From contig NZ_NBZW01000005.1 of assembly GCF_002379085.1 (NCBI RefSeq), forward strand, positions 107,650 to 171,649: a stretch of 64,000 bases of DNA. Direction: 5' to 3'. Under the pieces are notes generated by a model. It saw only the letters and a list, made by a program, of their open reading frames with translations. It searched no databases and was not told the DNA's origin. The stretch comes from Polaromonas sp. AET17H-212. GTDB taxonomy: Bacteria > Pseudomonadota > Gammaproteobacteria > Burkholderiales > Burkholderiaceae_C. Positions within the stretch are counted from its first letter, which is position 1. The number at the start of each line of letters is the position of its first letter. Both the position numbers and the translations under genes were made by a program. Shown here in pieces: positions 1 to 9,869 of the stretch.

Positions 1-580
<580 letters not shown>

Positions 581-581
<1 letters not shown>

Positions 582-1756
582 TATTTATTCCCTCCATGCT
601 GTTCCATGAGGGCGGTGAAACGGTCAAACAAATACGAAATGTCGTGCGGGCCCGGCGAGGCTTCCGGGTGACCCTGGAAGCAGAAGGCCGGCTTGTCGGT
701 GCGGACCAAGCCCTGCAAGGTGCCGTCGAACAGGCTGATGTGCGTCGGGCGCAGGTTGGCCGGCAAGGTCTTTTCGTCGACCGCAAAACCGTGGTTCTGG
801 CTGGTGATGCTGACGCGGCCGTTGTCCAGGTCTTTCACCGGATGGTTGGCACCGTGGTGGCCGAACTTCATCTTGAACGTCTTCGCACCGCTGGCCAGGG
901 CCATGATCTGGTGGCCCAGGCAGATGCCGAAGGTCGGGATGCCGGTCTCGATCAGTTCGCGCACGGCGGCAATCGCGTAGTCGCAGGGTTCCGGATCACC
1001 CGGTCCGTTGGCCAGGAAGATGCCGTCCGGTTTGAGCTTGAGCACGTCGGCGGCGGGCGTCTGCGCCGGCACCACCGTGATGCGTGCACCGCGCTCGGCC
1101 ATCATGCGCAGGATGTTTTTCTTCACACCGAAATCGAAGGCGACGACGTGGAATTTCGGCGTGATCTGCACGCCGTACCCCGAGCCCAGCTTCCACTCGG
1201 TCTGGGTCCACTCGTAGGACTGTTTGCAGCTGACCACCCTGGCCAGGTCGAGGCCGGCCATGTCGGGTGCGCTGCGGGCCGCGAGAACCACTTGTTCAAT
1301 GTGTTCAGGCGACACCTCCTCGCCCGCAGGCAAGGCCAGAATGCAGCCGTTTTGTGCGCCCTGGGTGCGCAGCATGCGTGTCAGCTGGCGCGTGTCGATG
1401 TTGGCAATCGCCACCGTGCCTTCCCGGACCAGGTACTCGGACAGGGTCATGGTGCTGCGGAAGTTCGACGCGATCAGCGGCAAGTCCTTGATGATCAGTC
1501 CGGCGGCATGGACTTTTTGCGCCTCCACGTCTTCGGCATTGATGCCGTAATTGCCGATATGGGGGTACGTGAGGGTGACGATCTGCTGGCAGTAGCTGGG
1601 GTCCGTGAGGATTTCCTGGTAGCCGGTCATGGAGGTGTTGAACACCACCTCACCGACTGTGGAGCCCACCGCTCCGATGGAATTGCCGATAAAGACCGTG
1701 CCGTCTGCGAGCGCCAGAATGGCGTGAGGGGTATTTCCCTGTAGAGACAAAAGCAC
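581..1756 (-). CDS. carA: Carbamoyl-phosphate synthase small (glutaminase) subunit
   Basis: Hydrolyses glutamine and passes ammonia to CarB. The N-terminal half carries the small-subunit fold ([15 protein letters not shown], then [16 protein letters not shown]). The C-terminal half is a class I glutamine amidotransferase with the nucleophile motif FGICLGHQ and the His-Glu pair in [12 protein letters not shown] chose the GTG at 1756 (391 aa) because GGAG lies six bases before it and the family homology begins there. An in-frame start at 1798 would read through an inverted repeat in the leader. The stop overlaps carB by one base. Confidence 0.95.
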
Positions 1757-1779
1757 TGGGTTCTCCGGGTTGGTTACGG

Positions 1780-1868
1780 TTCGCCCAAGCGTGCACAAGA
1801 AACGTCTCTGTCAAGACTCTTGCGGGCTGCTTTTGTGAGGGTGTTGGCTTTGTGTGCGCTTGGGCGAA
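1780..1868 (-). promoter_or_regulatory. Inverted repeat in the carA leader
   Basis: TTCGCCCAAGCG at 1780-1791 is the exact reverse complement of 1857-1868, separated by 65 bases, and the match continues imperfectly inwards (TGCACA against TGTGTG). It lies just upstream of carA in the 206-base gap, where the carAB promoter must be. It could be an operator pair or a leader-RNA structure; the sequence does not decide. A small 7-bp hairpin (ATGCATG...CATGCAT) lies further upstream at 1918-1936. Confidence 0.4.
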
Positions 1869-1962
1869 GCTGTGTTTTGAAAAGCCCCTGATTATAGCTT
1901 GAGGAGGACAGGGACTTATGCATGAAAGGCATGCATTCCTGCCCAGAACGGGGTTACCCGGG

Positions 1963-2751
1963 CTATCCGGCCGCCGCCAGCGAGCTCGCGTACAGGCAAA
2001 TGGCCGCGGCAGCCGCCACATTGAGCGACTCCTCGCCGCCCGGCTGGGCGATGCGCACCTTCAGGCTGGACCGGGCCATCAGGTCGTCGCCAACGCCCTG
2101 CCCTTCGTGTCCCATGGCCCAGGCACAGGGCATGGGCAGGGTTTGCTGGTGCAGGAAAGCGCCGTGGTGCGAACTGGTCACGATGATGGGAACGCGCAAG
2201 CCGTCCAGTGCCTGCGGCTCCACCCCTTCGAGCAGTTGAAGCCCGAAATGGGCGCCCATGCCGGCCCGCAGCACCTTGGGGGACCACAGCGCCGCCGTGC
2301 CCTTGAGTGCAATCACCTGGCTGAAACCAAACGCCGACGCACTGCGCAGCATGGAGCCGACATTGCCGGCATCCTGCACCCGGTCCAGAATCAGCGAAGG
2401 CGCCCCCGGCAACAGGGCCGCTGGCGCCGGCAGATCGATCACAAAACCCATCCGGGCCGGCGACTCCAGCCCGCTGATCTCGGGCAGCAAGGCATCGGCG
2501 ATCACTATTGTTTTGATAGCTGCCCGCGCCCATTCGGCGGGGGCCAGCGGCCAGAAAGACTCTGAAAACACGGCGATTGCCGGGGTCAGCCCGCGCAGCA
2601 GCGCGGCGCGGCACAGGTGGTCACCCTCCAGCCAGACCCGTCCCTGCTTGCGGTAGGCCGTGCTGTCCTGCGAGAGCCGGCGCAAATCCTTGACCAGGGC
2701 GTTGTCACGCGAGGTGACGAACACGGGCGCCGCCGGCGCAGGCGTGCTCAC
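1963..2751 (-). CDS. TrmH/SpoU-family RNA 2'-O-methyltransferase
   Basis: SAM-dependent ribose methyltransferase of the SPOUT (knotted) class, target rRNA or tRNA unknown. The N-terminal substrate-binding part starts [14 protein letters not shown]. The three SpoU motifs follow in order: [30 protein letters not shown] and [18 protein letters not shown]. The GTG start at 2751 overlaps the rnhB stop as GTGA, so it is the last gene of the lpx block. Length is 262 aa, normal for the family. A palindromic element (2504-2560) lies inside and encodes the AAIKTIV stretch. The specific target (RlmB-like or other) cannot be read from sequence. Confidence 0.9.
   Translation of the reverse strand: MSTPAPAAPVFVTSRDNALVKDLRRLSQDSTAYRKQGRVWLEGDHLCRAALLRGLTPAIAVFSESFWPLAPAEWARAAIKTIVIADALLPEISGLESPARMGFVIDLPAPAALLPGAPSLILDRVQDAGNVGSMLRSASAFGFSQVIALKGTAALWSPKVLRAGMGAHFGLQLLEGVEPQALDGLRVPIIVTSSHHGAFLHQQTLPMPCAWAMGHEGQGVGDDLMARSSLKVRIAQPGGEESLNVAAAAAICLYASSLAAAG
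2504..2560 (+). repeat. Palindromic element, copy 1 (inside RNA methyltransferase gene)
   Basis: The 17-base head ACTATTGTTTTGATAGC (2504-2520) is followed by TG and a GCGC box, as in the other copies of this family. It is an AT-rich island in a GC-rich gene and stays in frame. Confidence 0.7.
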
Positions 2752-3365
2752 CGCAGGACCTCGGCCACGGGGCTGAACGACCGGCGGTGTTGCGGGCAGG
2801 CGCCGTGCTCGCGCAGTGCAGCCAGGTGTTCGGCCGTGCCGTAGCCCTTGTGGCCGGCAAAACCGTACTGCGGGTATTCGAGATGGAACTGCTCGCACCA
2901 GCGGTCCCGGTGCACCTTGGCCAGGATGGACGCAGCGGAGATGGCCGGCACCAGCGCGTCACCCTTGACGATGGCTTCGGCCAGCATGCTGAGCACCGGC
3001 AGCCGGTTGCCGTCGACCTGCACCTTCACGGGTTTCAGGCGCAGGCCCTCGACCGCGCGTTTCATCGCCAGCATGGTGGCCTGCAGGATGTTGAGCCTGT
3101 CGATCTCCTCGACACTGGCCTCGGCAATCGAACAGCACAGGGCTTTCGCGAGGATTTCCTCGTAAAGCTGCTCCCGGCGCCGCGCCGTCAGCACCTTGGA
3201 GTCGGCCAGACCCTTGATCGGCTGGAGGTCGTCCAGGATCACCGCCGCCGCCACCACCGGGCCGGCCAGCGGCCCGCGGCCGGCCTCGTCCACGCCAGCC
3301 CACAGTCCGGGCGTGTCCCAAGACAGGGTGACCTGCTCAGCCTTCAAGAATGTTCTGGATCGCAT
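2748..3365 (-). CDS. rnhB: Ribonuclease HII
   Basis: Cuts RNA in RNA-DNA hybrids and removes single ribonucleotides misincorporated in DNA. The catalytic motif [15 protein letters not shown] supplies the first Asp-Glu pair; later acidic sites lie around VDGNRLP and the conserved [14 protein letters not shown]. 205 aa, normal length. The ATG at 3365 overlaps the lpxB end by 29 bases; a TTG seven codons in (3347) is the only close alternative. Its place behind lpxB is conserved in proteobacteria. Confidence 0.95.
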   Translation of the reverse strand: MRSRTFLKAEQVTLSWDTPGLWAGVDEAGRGPLAGPVVAAAVILDDLQPIKGLADSKVLTARRREQLYEEILAKALCCSIAEASVEEIDRLNILQATMLAMKRAVEGLRLKPVKVQVDGNRLPVLSMLAEAIVKGDALVPAISAASILAKVHRDRWCEQFHLEYPQYGFAGHKGYGTAEHLAALREHGACPQHRRSFSPVAEVLR

Positions 3366-4545
3366 CGGTGGCCAGTTGGGCGGTATCTCGCTGCAGTTCG
3401 TGGTGCAGCTGGGTGAATCGTTGTTCGACGGCGGCTATTTTTTCGGGTGCGGAGATTTTCGCATCCATCCATTGCAGCACCGCATCGGCCAGCGCCTGCG
3501 GCGTGGCGGCGTCCTGCAGCAGTTCAGGCACCACAAAATCGCGACACAGGATGTTGGGCAGGCCCACCCAGGGCTGCAGCTTCTTGCGGCGCATGATCTG
3601 CCAGGACAGCCAGTTCATGTTGTAGGCAATCACCATGGGACGCTTGAACAGCGCCGCCTCCAGCGTCGCGGTGCCGCTGGCGATCAGCGTGACATCGCAG
3701 GCCGCCAACACCGTGTGCGACTGTCCGGCGACGATTTTCACCTGCGCCCCCACACCCGCGTCTTGCGCCGCCTGCTCGATCTGCTGGCGCAAGGCGGGCA
3801 CCGCAGGAACTACTATTTTAATAGCAGGCTGCGCCCTCTGTACAAGGGCTGCAGCCCGAAAGAACCTGTTGGCGAGGTACTGGATTTCGGAGCGGCGGCT
3901 GCCCGGCAACACGGCCAGCACCAGATCGCCCGGTGCCAGGCCCAGCTGTTGCCGGGCCGCCGCCTTGTCCGCCTGCATCGGGATCATGCCGGCCAGCGGG
4001 TGGCCCACGTAGGTGGCGGCAATGCCGTGTTGCGCAAGCAAGGCCGGCTCGAAGGGAAAAATGCACAGCACGTGGTCGACACTGCGGCGGATTTTTTCGA
4101 CGCGGTCGGCGCGCCAGGCCCAGACCGAGGGGCTGATGAAATGAACCGTGCGTATGCCGGCGGCCTTGAGGTCGGCCTCGAGGTCGAGGTTGAAGTCGGG
4201 TGCATCGACGCCGATGAACACATCGGGCCGCACCTGCAGCAGCCGTTCCTTGAGCTGCTTGCGGATGCCGACGATTTCGCGGTAATGCCGCAGTACCTCG
4301 ACATAACCGCGCACCGCCAGTTTTTCACTGGGCCACCAGGGCGAAAAGCCGCGGCCCGCCATCTGCGGCCCGCCGATGCCAACCGCCGTCAGCCCGGGCC
4401 AGCGTGCGCGAAAACCATCGAGCAGCAAACCGGCCAGCAGGTCCCCCGAGGTTTCGCCGGCGACCATGGCCAGACGGGGAGCGTTTGCCGCCAAGGACCC
4501 AGCCGCCTCTGTACGACCGGGCACAGGGCTTGGTACACCGGACAT
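3337..4545 (-). CDS. lpxB: Lipid-A-disaccharide synthase
   Basis: Peripheral inner-membrane glycosyltransferase joining UDP-2,3-diacylglucosamine to lipid X to make the lipid A disaccharide. The N-terminal [15 protein letters not shown] loop, the [15 protein letters not shown] motif and LPGSRRSEI are typical. 402 aa, slightly longer than the enterobacterial enzyme because of an N-terminal extension. It starts six bases after the lpxA stop. The stretch [10 protein letters not shown] is encoded by a palindromic element, yet aligns without gap to my memory of the E. coli protein. Confidence 0.97.
   Translation of the reverse strand: MSGVPSPVPGRTEAAGSLAANAPRLAMVAGETSGDLLAGLLLDGFRARWPGLTAVGIGGPQMAGRGFSPWWPSEKLAVRGYVEVLRHYREIVGIRKQLKERLLQVRPDVFIGVDAPDFNLDLEADLKAAGIRTVHFISPSVWAWRADRVEKIRRSVDHVLCIFPFEPALLAQHGIAATYVGHPLAGMIPMQADKAAARQQLGLAPGDLVLAVLPGSRRSEIQYLANRFFRAAALVQRAQPAIKIVVPAVPALRQQIEQAAQDAGVGAQVKIVAGQSHTVLAACDVTLIASGTATLEAALFKRPMVIAYNMNWLSWQIMRRKKLQPWVGLPNILCRDFVVPELLQDAATPQALADAVLQWMDAKISAPEKIAAVEQRFTQLHHELQRDTAQLATDAIQNILEG
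3812..3864 (+). repeat. Palindromic element, copy 2 (inside lpxB)
   Basis: Shortened head ACTATTTTAATAGC (3812-3825), then CTGCGCCC, CAAGGGCTGCAGCCCGAA and AGAAC. This is one of the best matches to the family body. Rare AT-rich codons are used here in an otherwise GC-rich gene. Confidence 0.75.
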
Positions 4546-4551
4546 CGTCGC

Positions 4552-5346
4552 CTACCGGACGATGCCGCGCTGCGGTGAGGTGCCGGTCAGAAAGGCCAAC
4601 ATCGCCTGTACATCAGGCGCCGCTTCGGGATGCCTGACAACCAGCTCGGCGATGCGCGCCTTCGCCTGCTCCAGCGTCAGGTCCTCGCGGTACAGGGCCT
4701 TGTGCATGGCCTTGACGGCTGCAATGCGGTCTGGCGTGTAGCCGCGCCGGCGCAGGCCCTCGTAGTTCATCGAACGCGCCTCGGCGGGCTGGCCCTGGCA
4801 CATCACGAACGGCGGCAGGTCGGCAAACAGCAGCGAACACATGGCCGTCATGCTGTGCGCGCCCAGCCGGACAAACTGGTGCACGACGGTAAAGCCGCCC
4901 AGGATCACCCAGTCGCCGACGTGCACATGGCCGGCCAATTGCGAGTTGTTGGCGAATATCGTGTGGCTGCCGACATGGCAGTCGTGCGCCAGGTGCACGT
5001 AAGCCATGATCCAGTTGTCGTCGCCGACCCGCGTCACCCCGGTGTCGCCGGGCGAGCCGATGTTGAAAGTGCAGAACTCGCGGACGGTGTTGCGGTCGCC
5101 GATGACCAGCTCGCAGGGCTCGCCCGCATACTTCTTGTCCTGCGGAATGGCGCCCAGCGAGTTGAACTGGAAAATGCGGTTGTCGCGCCCTATCGTCGTG
5201 TGGCCCTCGATGACGCAATGCGCGCCAATCGTCGTGCCGGCCGCGACCTTGACGTGCGGACCGATCACGGTGTACGGCCCCACGCTGACACTGCTGTCGA
5301 GCTGGGCCGCAGGGTCGATCAGTGCGGTGGAATGAATGGCCGTCAT
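4552..5346 (-). CDS. lpxA: UDP-N-acetylglucosamine acyltransferase
   Basis: First step of lipid A synthesis: transfers a 3-hydroxyacyl chain from ACP to UDP-GlcNAc in the cytoplasm. 264 aa, close to the usual 262. The N-terminal two thirds is a left-handed beta helix of hexapeptide repeats ([20 protein letters not shown] and on), with the catalytic His region [15 protein letters not shown]. The helical C-terminal part [14 protein letters not shown] is the trimer cap. It is separated from fabZ by a 149-base gap filled with a dispersed repeat. Confidence 0.97.
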   Translation of the reverse strand: MTAIHSTALIDPAAQLDSSVSVGPYTVIGPHVKVAAGTTIGAHCVIEGHTTIGRDNRIFQFNSLGAIPQDKKYAGEPCELVIGDRNTVREFCTFNIGSPGDTGVTRVGDDNWIMAYVHLAHDCHVGSHTIFANNSQLAGHVHVGDWVILGGFTVVHQFVRLGAHSMTAMCSLLFADLPPFVMCQGQPAEARSMNYEGLRRRGYTPDRIAAVKAMHKALYREDLTLEQAKARIAELVVRHPEAAPDVQAMLAFLTGTSPQRGIVR

Positions 5347-5410
5347 GAGAAAGTGAACTGTTTCGGAAATACCAGCAGCCGCGCAAACAAGCGCCCCTTC
5401 AAGCCGCGGC

Positions 5411-5493
5411 CGCGGGACTGGCTCCGCCAGACCGCAGGCGCAGCGGCCCCCTCGGGGGGCAGCGCATTACGCGAAGCGAAAAGCGTGGGGGCC
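5411..5493 (-). repeat. GC-rich intergenic repeat, copy 1 (fabZ-lpxA)
   Basis: It shares the 17-mer GCCCCCTCGGGGGGCAG (5446-5462) with copies at 14069-14153 and 32241-32312, plus an upstream CGCAGGCGCAGCG, an ACGCGAAGCG block and a terminal GCGTGGGGGC. Two strong stems are possible (CCCCCTCGGGGGG; GACTGGCTCCGCCAGAC). It fills the gap between co-directional operon genes, so it is transcribed. Confidence 0.8.
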
Positions 5494-5495
5494 AT

Positions 5496-5936
5496 TCAGG
5501 CGATCGTGCGCATGGTGCACATCAGTTCGGCCTCGCAGACCATGTTGTCGTCGACCCGGGTCACCCCCTTGAACTTGAACACGCCGGCCTTGAGCCGCTC
5601 CAGCGTGACTTCCATGATCAGCTGGTCGCCGGGCTCCACCGGGCGCTTGAAGCGCGCACCGTCGATGCCGGCAAAGTAATACACGGTCTTGTCATCGGGC
5701 GTCACACCCTGCATGTCGAAGGCCAGCAGGGCGGCGGCCTGCGCCATGGCTTCGAGCATCAGCACACCCGGCATCACCGGCCGGTGCGGAAAGTGCCCGG
5801 TGAAAAACGGCTCGTTGATCGTGACGTTCTTCAGCGCCTTGATACGCTTGCCTTTTTCGAGTTCCAGCACACGGTCCACCAGCAGGAAGGGAAAGCGGTG
5901 CGGGAGCTGCTTGAGAATTTGGTGAATGTCCATCAT
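5496..5936 (-). CDS. fabZ: 3-hydroxyacyl-[ACP] dehydratase
   Basis: Dehydrates 3-hydroxyacyl-ACP to trans-2-enoyl-ACP in type II fatty acid synthesis, and competes with LpxA/LpxD for 3-hydroxyacyl-ACP. Hot-dog fold, 146 aa. The N-terminal [13 protein letters not shown] and the active-site stretch [20 protein letters not shown] (His, then Glu) are intact. The start overlaps the lpxD stop as ATGA; a second Met directly follows the first and could also serve. Confidence 0.97.
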   Translation of the reverse strand: MMDIHQILKQLPHRFPFLLVDRVLELEKGKRIKALKNVTINEPFFTGHFPHRPVMPGVLMLEAMAQAAALLAFDMQGVTPDDKTVYYFAGIDGARFKRPVEPGDQLIMEVTLERLKAGVFKFKGVTRVDDNMVCEAELMCTMRTIA

Positions 5937-7018
5937 GATTTTTCTTCGGTCTTTCCAGAGGCTTTGTCAGTCGTTTGCTCGAGCGCCTTGAGGCGTTCAC
6001 GCAGGGCGTGAAGCTGCTTGAGTGTGGCTGCATTTTTTTCCCACTGCGCATTGTCGTCGATGGGAAACAGCCCGGTGTAATGCCCCGGCTTGTGAATCGA
6101 GCGGGTCACCACCGAAGCCGCGGAAATATGCACATGGTCGGCCAGGCTCAGATGCCCCAGCACCACCGCACCGCCCCCCACGGTGCAATGCGCACCGATG
6201 GTGGCGCTGCCCGCCACCCCGGCACAACCGGCCATGGCCGTGTGGGCGCCCACGCGCACGTTGTGGCCGATCTGCACCAGGTTGTCCAGCTTGACGCCGT
6301 CTTCGATCACGGTGTCCTGCAGCGCGCCCCGGTCGATGCAGGTGTTGGCACCTATCTCGACATCGTTGCCGATGCGCACGGCGCCCAGCTGTTCGATTTT
6401 TTCCCAGCGGCCGGCATGCGGCGCGAAGCCGAAACCATCGGCGCCGATCACGGCACCCGGGTGGACAATGCAGCGCTCGCCGAGGGAGCAACCGTCGGCC
6501 ACCGTCACGCGGGCCGACAGGCGCGTCCCGGCACCGATGTGGACATGGCTGCCGATCACGCCGTGCGCGCCCACCTCGACACCGGCGTCCAGCACCGCAT
6601 GGGCACCAATGCAGGCAAAGGCGCCCACCGCCACACCGGCTGCCAGGCGGGCCTGGGGGTCGATGAAGGCGCTCGGGTGGATGGCGGGCGCGCCGGTCGC
6701 ACTGGACGCGCCGGCATGCGCATGCTCGCGCTTCCAGAGCTGGGTGATGCGGGCAAAGTAAAAATACGGGTCATCGACGATGATGCAGGCGCCGCGTTGC
6801 ATGGCGGCCTCGGCGGCGCCCGGCCCCACCACCACACAGGCGGCGGCGGACTGGGCGAGTTTGCCCTGGTATTTCGGGTGACTGAGAAAGGTCAGCTCGG
6901 CCGCGCTGGCCGATTCGAGGGGGGCGAGCCGCTCGACCAGGACATCCGGGTCTCCCACCAGCCGGGCCTGAAATTCGCCCGCCAGCGCTGCAACAATGTC
7001 CCCGAGTCTGAGCGTCAC
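5933..7018 (-). CDS. lpxD: UDP-3-O-(3-hydroxyacyl)glucosamine N-acyltransferase
   Basis: Third lipid A step: adds the N-linked 3-hydroxyacyl chain. An N-terminal uridine-binding domain (to about residue 105) is followed by a left-handed beta helix of hexapeptide repeats ending in [20 protein letters not shown], then a C-terminal helix [16 protein letters not shown]. The catalytic His is in [11 protein letters not shown]. 361 aa with a short charged tail. It lies between skp and fabZ, as is usual. Confidence 0.97.
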   Translation of the reverse strand: MTLRLGDIVAALAGEFQARLVGDPDVLVERLAPLESASAAELTFLSHPKYQGKLAQSAAACVVVGPGAAEAAMQRGACIIVDDPYFYFARITQLWKREHAHAGASSATGAPAIHPSAFIDPQARLAAGVAVGAFACIGAHAVLDAGVEVGAHGVIGSHVHIGAGTRLSARVTVADGCSLGERCIVHPGAVIGADGFGFAPHAGRWEKIEQLGAVRIGNDVEIGANTCIDRGALQDTVIEDGVKLDNLVQIGHNVRVGAHTAMAGCAGVAGSATIGAHCTVGGGAVVLGHLSLADHVHISAASVVTRSIHKPGHYTGLFPIDDNAQWEKNAATLKQLHALRERLKALEQTTDKASGKTEEKS

Positions 7019-7043
7019 ACCTGGCGTGTCCCTGGATGCAGGC

Positions 7044-7550
7044 TTATTTGGCGGCGTTGAGCGCCCTGATCACCTTGTCGGTGATGTCATGCTTAGGGTT
7101 GGCGTAAACCGCTTCCTGCAGGATGAGGTCGTACTTCTCGGCCTCGGCAACGGTCTTGACGATCTTGTTGGCGCGCTCTATGAGTTGCTGCAACTCTTCA
7201 CTTTTGCGCGCGTTGAGGTCTTCCTGGAATTCGCGGCGCTTGCGCTGGAATTCCCGCTCCTGCTCCACAAGCTGCTTCTGGCGGGCCACACGCTGGCTCT
7301 CCGACAACGTGGGGGCCTCGCGGTCAAACTTGTCAGCCGCTGATTTGAGCTGGGTCTCGAGGGCCGCGATATCCTTCTCGCGTTTGCTGAATTCCTGCTC
7401 GAGCTTGGCCTGGGCCGCCTTGGCGCTGTTGGCTTCACGGAAGATGCGGTCAATGACGACCACGCCGATCTTGAAGTCCTGCGCGCCTGCCGCAAACGTG
7501 GCCAGAGCCATCACGGCAGCGAGGAAAAACTTGGTGGAAAGAGATTTCAT
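7044..7550 (-). CDS. skp: Periplasmic chaperone Skp (OmpH family)
   Basis: Holds unfolded outer-membrane proteins in the periplasm for delivery to BamA. 168 aa with a signal peptide ([20 protein letters not shown], cleavage likely after GAQ or AGA), a conserved [13 protein letters not shown] strand and two long charged helices (about residues 40-140) forming the tentacle coiled coil. The start overlaps the bamA stop by one base (TAATG). Confidence 0.95.
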   Translation of the reverse strand: MKSLSTKFFLAAVMALATFAAGAQDFKIGVVVIDRIFREANSAKAAQAKLEQEFSKREKDIAALETQLKSAADKFDREAPTLSESQRVARQKQLVEQEREFQRKRREFQEDLNARKSEELQQLIERANKIVKTVAEAEKYDLILQEAVYANPKHDITDKVIRALNAAK

Positions 7551-9856
7551 TAGAAGGATGTACCAATCTGGAATTGCAGTCTCTGGATTTTATCCGTCGG
7601 CTTCTTGTTCAAAGGATGGGCAAAGGCCAGGCGCAGCGGCCCGAGCGGCGAGATCCAGCTCACGCCGAAACCCACCGATGAGCGCATCTCGCTCAGTGAA
7701 TATTTCTCATTCTCGCCAAACACATTGCCCGCGTCCACAAAACCGAACATCCGCAGGGTCCTGTCGTTGCCCGCGCCGGGAAACGGCGCCAGGATTTCGG
7801 CGTTCAGCGTGATCTTTTTCGGTCCGCCGATGGAGTTGTTCTGGCTGTCACGCGGGCCCAGGGTGCCTGGCTCATAGCCGCGCACCGAACCCAGGCCGCC
7901 GGAATAGAAGTTCTTGAACACCGGGAAAGGCTGTCCGTTCAGGCCCTTGCCCCAGCCGAGCTCGGTGTTCAGCGCAACGGTGAACTGCTTGTTCAGCGGG
8001 ATGTACTGCTGGAACTGGTAGTTGCTGCGCAGGAAGCGGGCGTCACCGGCAACGCCCCAGTCGCCGTAAACGCGCTGGAAACGCCCCTTGGTCGGGACGA
8101 TGGCGCTGTCGCGCTCATCGCGCGACCAGCCGATGGTCAAGGGCACGGAATTGCTCTTGGCACCAAAGGTGTTGACATAAGTCTGGTAGACCGCCGGGAG
8201 GTTGGTGCCGGAAATGTCGATCTGCTCCAGGCCACCGCCGAAATAAACCGTGTCGACTTCACTGAACGGTACCCCGAAACGTATGCTGGCGCCGGTGGTT
8301 TTGAGGGCATAGTCGGTGTTCACCACGCCGATCTGGCTGCTGTAGGGCCGCGCGGTGCGGGTGTACAGATCGATGGTCCGCGAAATGCCGTCGTTCGTGA
8401 AATATGGGTCCACGGTGCTCAGCACCATTTGCCGGTTGTACTTGCCGGTGTTGACCTCCAGGCCCAGGTAGTTGCCGGTGCCAAAAGCATTTTCCTGCTT
8501 GAAACCGAACACCAGCGACAAGCGGTCGGCGCTGGAAAAGCCGGCGCCGAGCTGCAGGTTGCCGGTGGGTTTTTCCGCCACCGCGAGGTTCAGGTCCACC
8601 TGGTCGGGCGTGCCCGGCACTTCCTGCGTGTCGATATTGACCTCGGTGAAAAACCCGAGGCGGTCCACGCGGTCTCGCGACAGGCGGATCTTGTCGCCGT
8701 CGTACCAGGACGCCTCGAACTGCCGGAACTCCCGGCGCACCACTTCATCGCGCGTGCGGTTGTTGCCGCTGATGTTGATGCGCCGCACATAAGCGCGGCG
8801 CGAGGGCTCGCCCTGCAGCACAAACGCAACGCGGTTGTTGACCCGGTCGATTTCGGGCTGGGCTTCGACCTTGGCAAAGGCAAAACCGAAACTGCCGTAA
8901 TACTCGACGAAGGCCTTGACGGTCTGGGCCACCTGGTCGGCGTTGTAGGGCTCGCCGGGCTTGATGGTGACCAGCGACTTGAACTCTTCATCGCGCTCGA
9001 GGAAATTGCCTTCGAGCTTGACACCGGAAACGGTGAAACGCTCACCTTCGGTGACGTTGATGGTCACCGAAATATCCTGCTTGTTCGGGGAGATGGCGAC
9101 CTGGGTCGAGTCGACCTTGAACTCCAGGTAGCCGCGCGTCAGGTAGTAGGAACGCAGGGTTTCGATGTCGGCATTGAGCTTGGCCCGCGAATAACGGTCC
9201 GCCTTGGTGTACCAGCTGAGCCAGCCACCGGTGTCCAGGTCGAACAGGCCGCGCAAGGTGGACTCGCTGAACACCTTGTTGCCGACAATGCGGATTTCCT
9301 TGATCTTGGCAACATCGCCTTCGGTCACGCTGAAGGTCACATTGACCCGGTTGCGCTCGATCGGGGTCACGGTGGTCACCACCTCGGCGCCGTACAGGCT
9401 GCGATTGATGTACTGCCGCTTGAGCTCCTGTTCGGCGCGGTCTGCCAGCGCCTTGTCGAAGGGCCGGCCATCGGTGAGCCCGATCTCGCGCAGCGCCTTC
9501 TTGAGCACTTCCTTGTCAAACTCCTTGGCCCCGACAAAATCCACGTCGGCCACCGTCGGGCGTTCCTCGACGATCACGACCAGCACATCGCCGTTGACTT
9601 CAAGCCGCACGTCCTTGAACAGGCCCAGCCCGAACAGCGCGCGGATCGCACCCGCACCCTTGTCGTCGTTATAGGTCTCACCGACACGGAAAGGCAGCGA
9701 TGCAAAAATAGTTCCCGGTTCAACGCGTTGCAGGCCTTCGACGCGAATATCGCGCACGGTGAAAGGATCCACGGCCCAGGCTGCATGCGCGATGAGAAAG
9801 CTGGCCACCACCGCGGAAATGCTGCGGACCTTGAATCGTTTGATTTGTTTTTGCAT
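7550..9856 (-). CDS. bamA: Outer membrane protein assembly factor BamA
   Basis: Central Omp85 protein that inserts beta-barrel proteins into the outer membrane. Signal peptide to AWA, then five POTRA domains (first begins FTVRDIRVEGLQRVEPGTIF) and a C-terminal 16-strand barrel with the VRGYEPGTLGPRD lid-lock motif, ending in QIGTSF with terminal Phe. I chose the ATG at 9856 (768 aa), just before a typical basic signal-peptide start MQKQIKRFKV. The longer frame to 9907 would overlap rseP. Confidence 0.96.
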   Translation of the reverse strand: MQKQIKRFKVRSISAVVASFLIAHAAWAVDPFTVRDIRVEGLQRVEPGTIFASLPFRVGETYNDDKGAGAIRALFGLGLFKDVRLEVNGDVLVVIVEERPTVADVDFVGAKEFDKEVLKKALREIGLTDGRPFDKALADRAEQELKRQYINRSLYGAEVVTTVTPIERNRVNVTFSVTEGDVAKIKEIRIVGNKVFSESTLRGLFDLDTGGWLSWYTKADRYSRAKLNADIETLRSYYLTRGYLEFKVDSTQVAISPNKQDISVTINVTEGERFTVSGVKLEGNFLERDEEFKSLVTIKPGEPYNADQVAQTVKAFVEYYGSFGFAFAKVEAQPEIDRVNNRVAFVLQGEPSRRAYVRRINISGNNRTRDEVVRREFRQFEASWYDGDKIRLSRDRVDRLGFFTEVNIDTQEVPGTPDQVDLNLAVAEKPTGNLQLGAGFSSADRLSLVFGFKQENAFGTGNYLGLEVNTGKYNRQMVLSTVDPYFTNDGISRTIDLYTRTARPYSSQIGVVNTDYALKTTGASIRFGVPFSEVDTVYFGGGLEQIDISGTNLPAVYQTYVNTFGAKSNSVPLTIGWSRDERDSAIVPTKGRFQRVYGDWGVAGDARFLRSNYQFQQYIPLNKQFTVALNTELGWGKGLNGQPFPVFKNFYSGGLGSVRGYEPGTLGPRDSQNNSIGGPKKITLNAEILAPFPGAGNDRTLRMFGFVDAGNVFGENEKYSLSEMRSSVGFGVSWISPLGPLRLAFAHPLNKKPTDKIQRLQFQIGTSF

Positions 9857-9869
9857 GAAAAGTATGGAG

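Noticed and set aside
1918..1936. ATGCATG-AAAGG-CATGCAT hairpin as terminator of the lpx/rnhB block
   Set aside because: No T-run follows on the minus strand and the stem is short, so it is not a Rho-independent terminator; kept only as a note in the carA leader.
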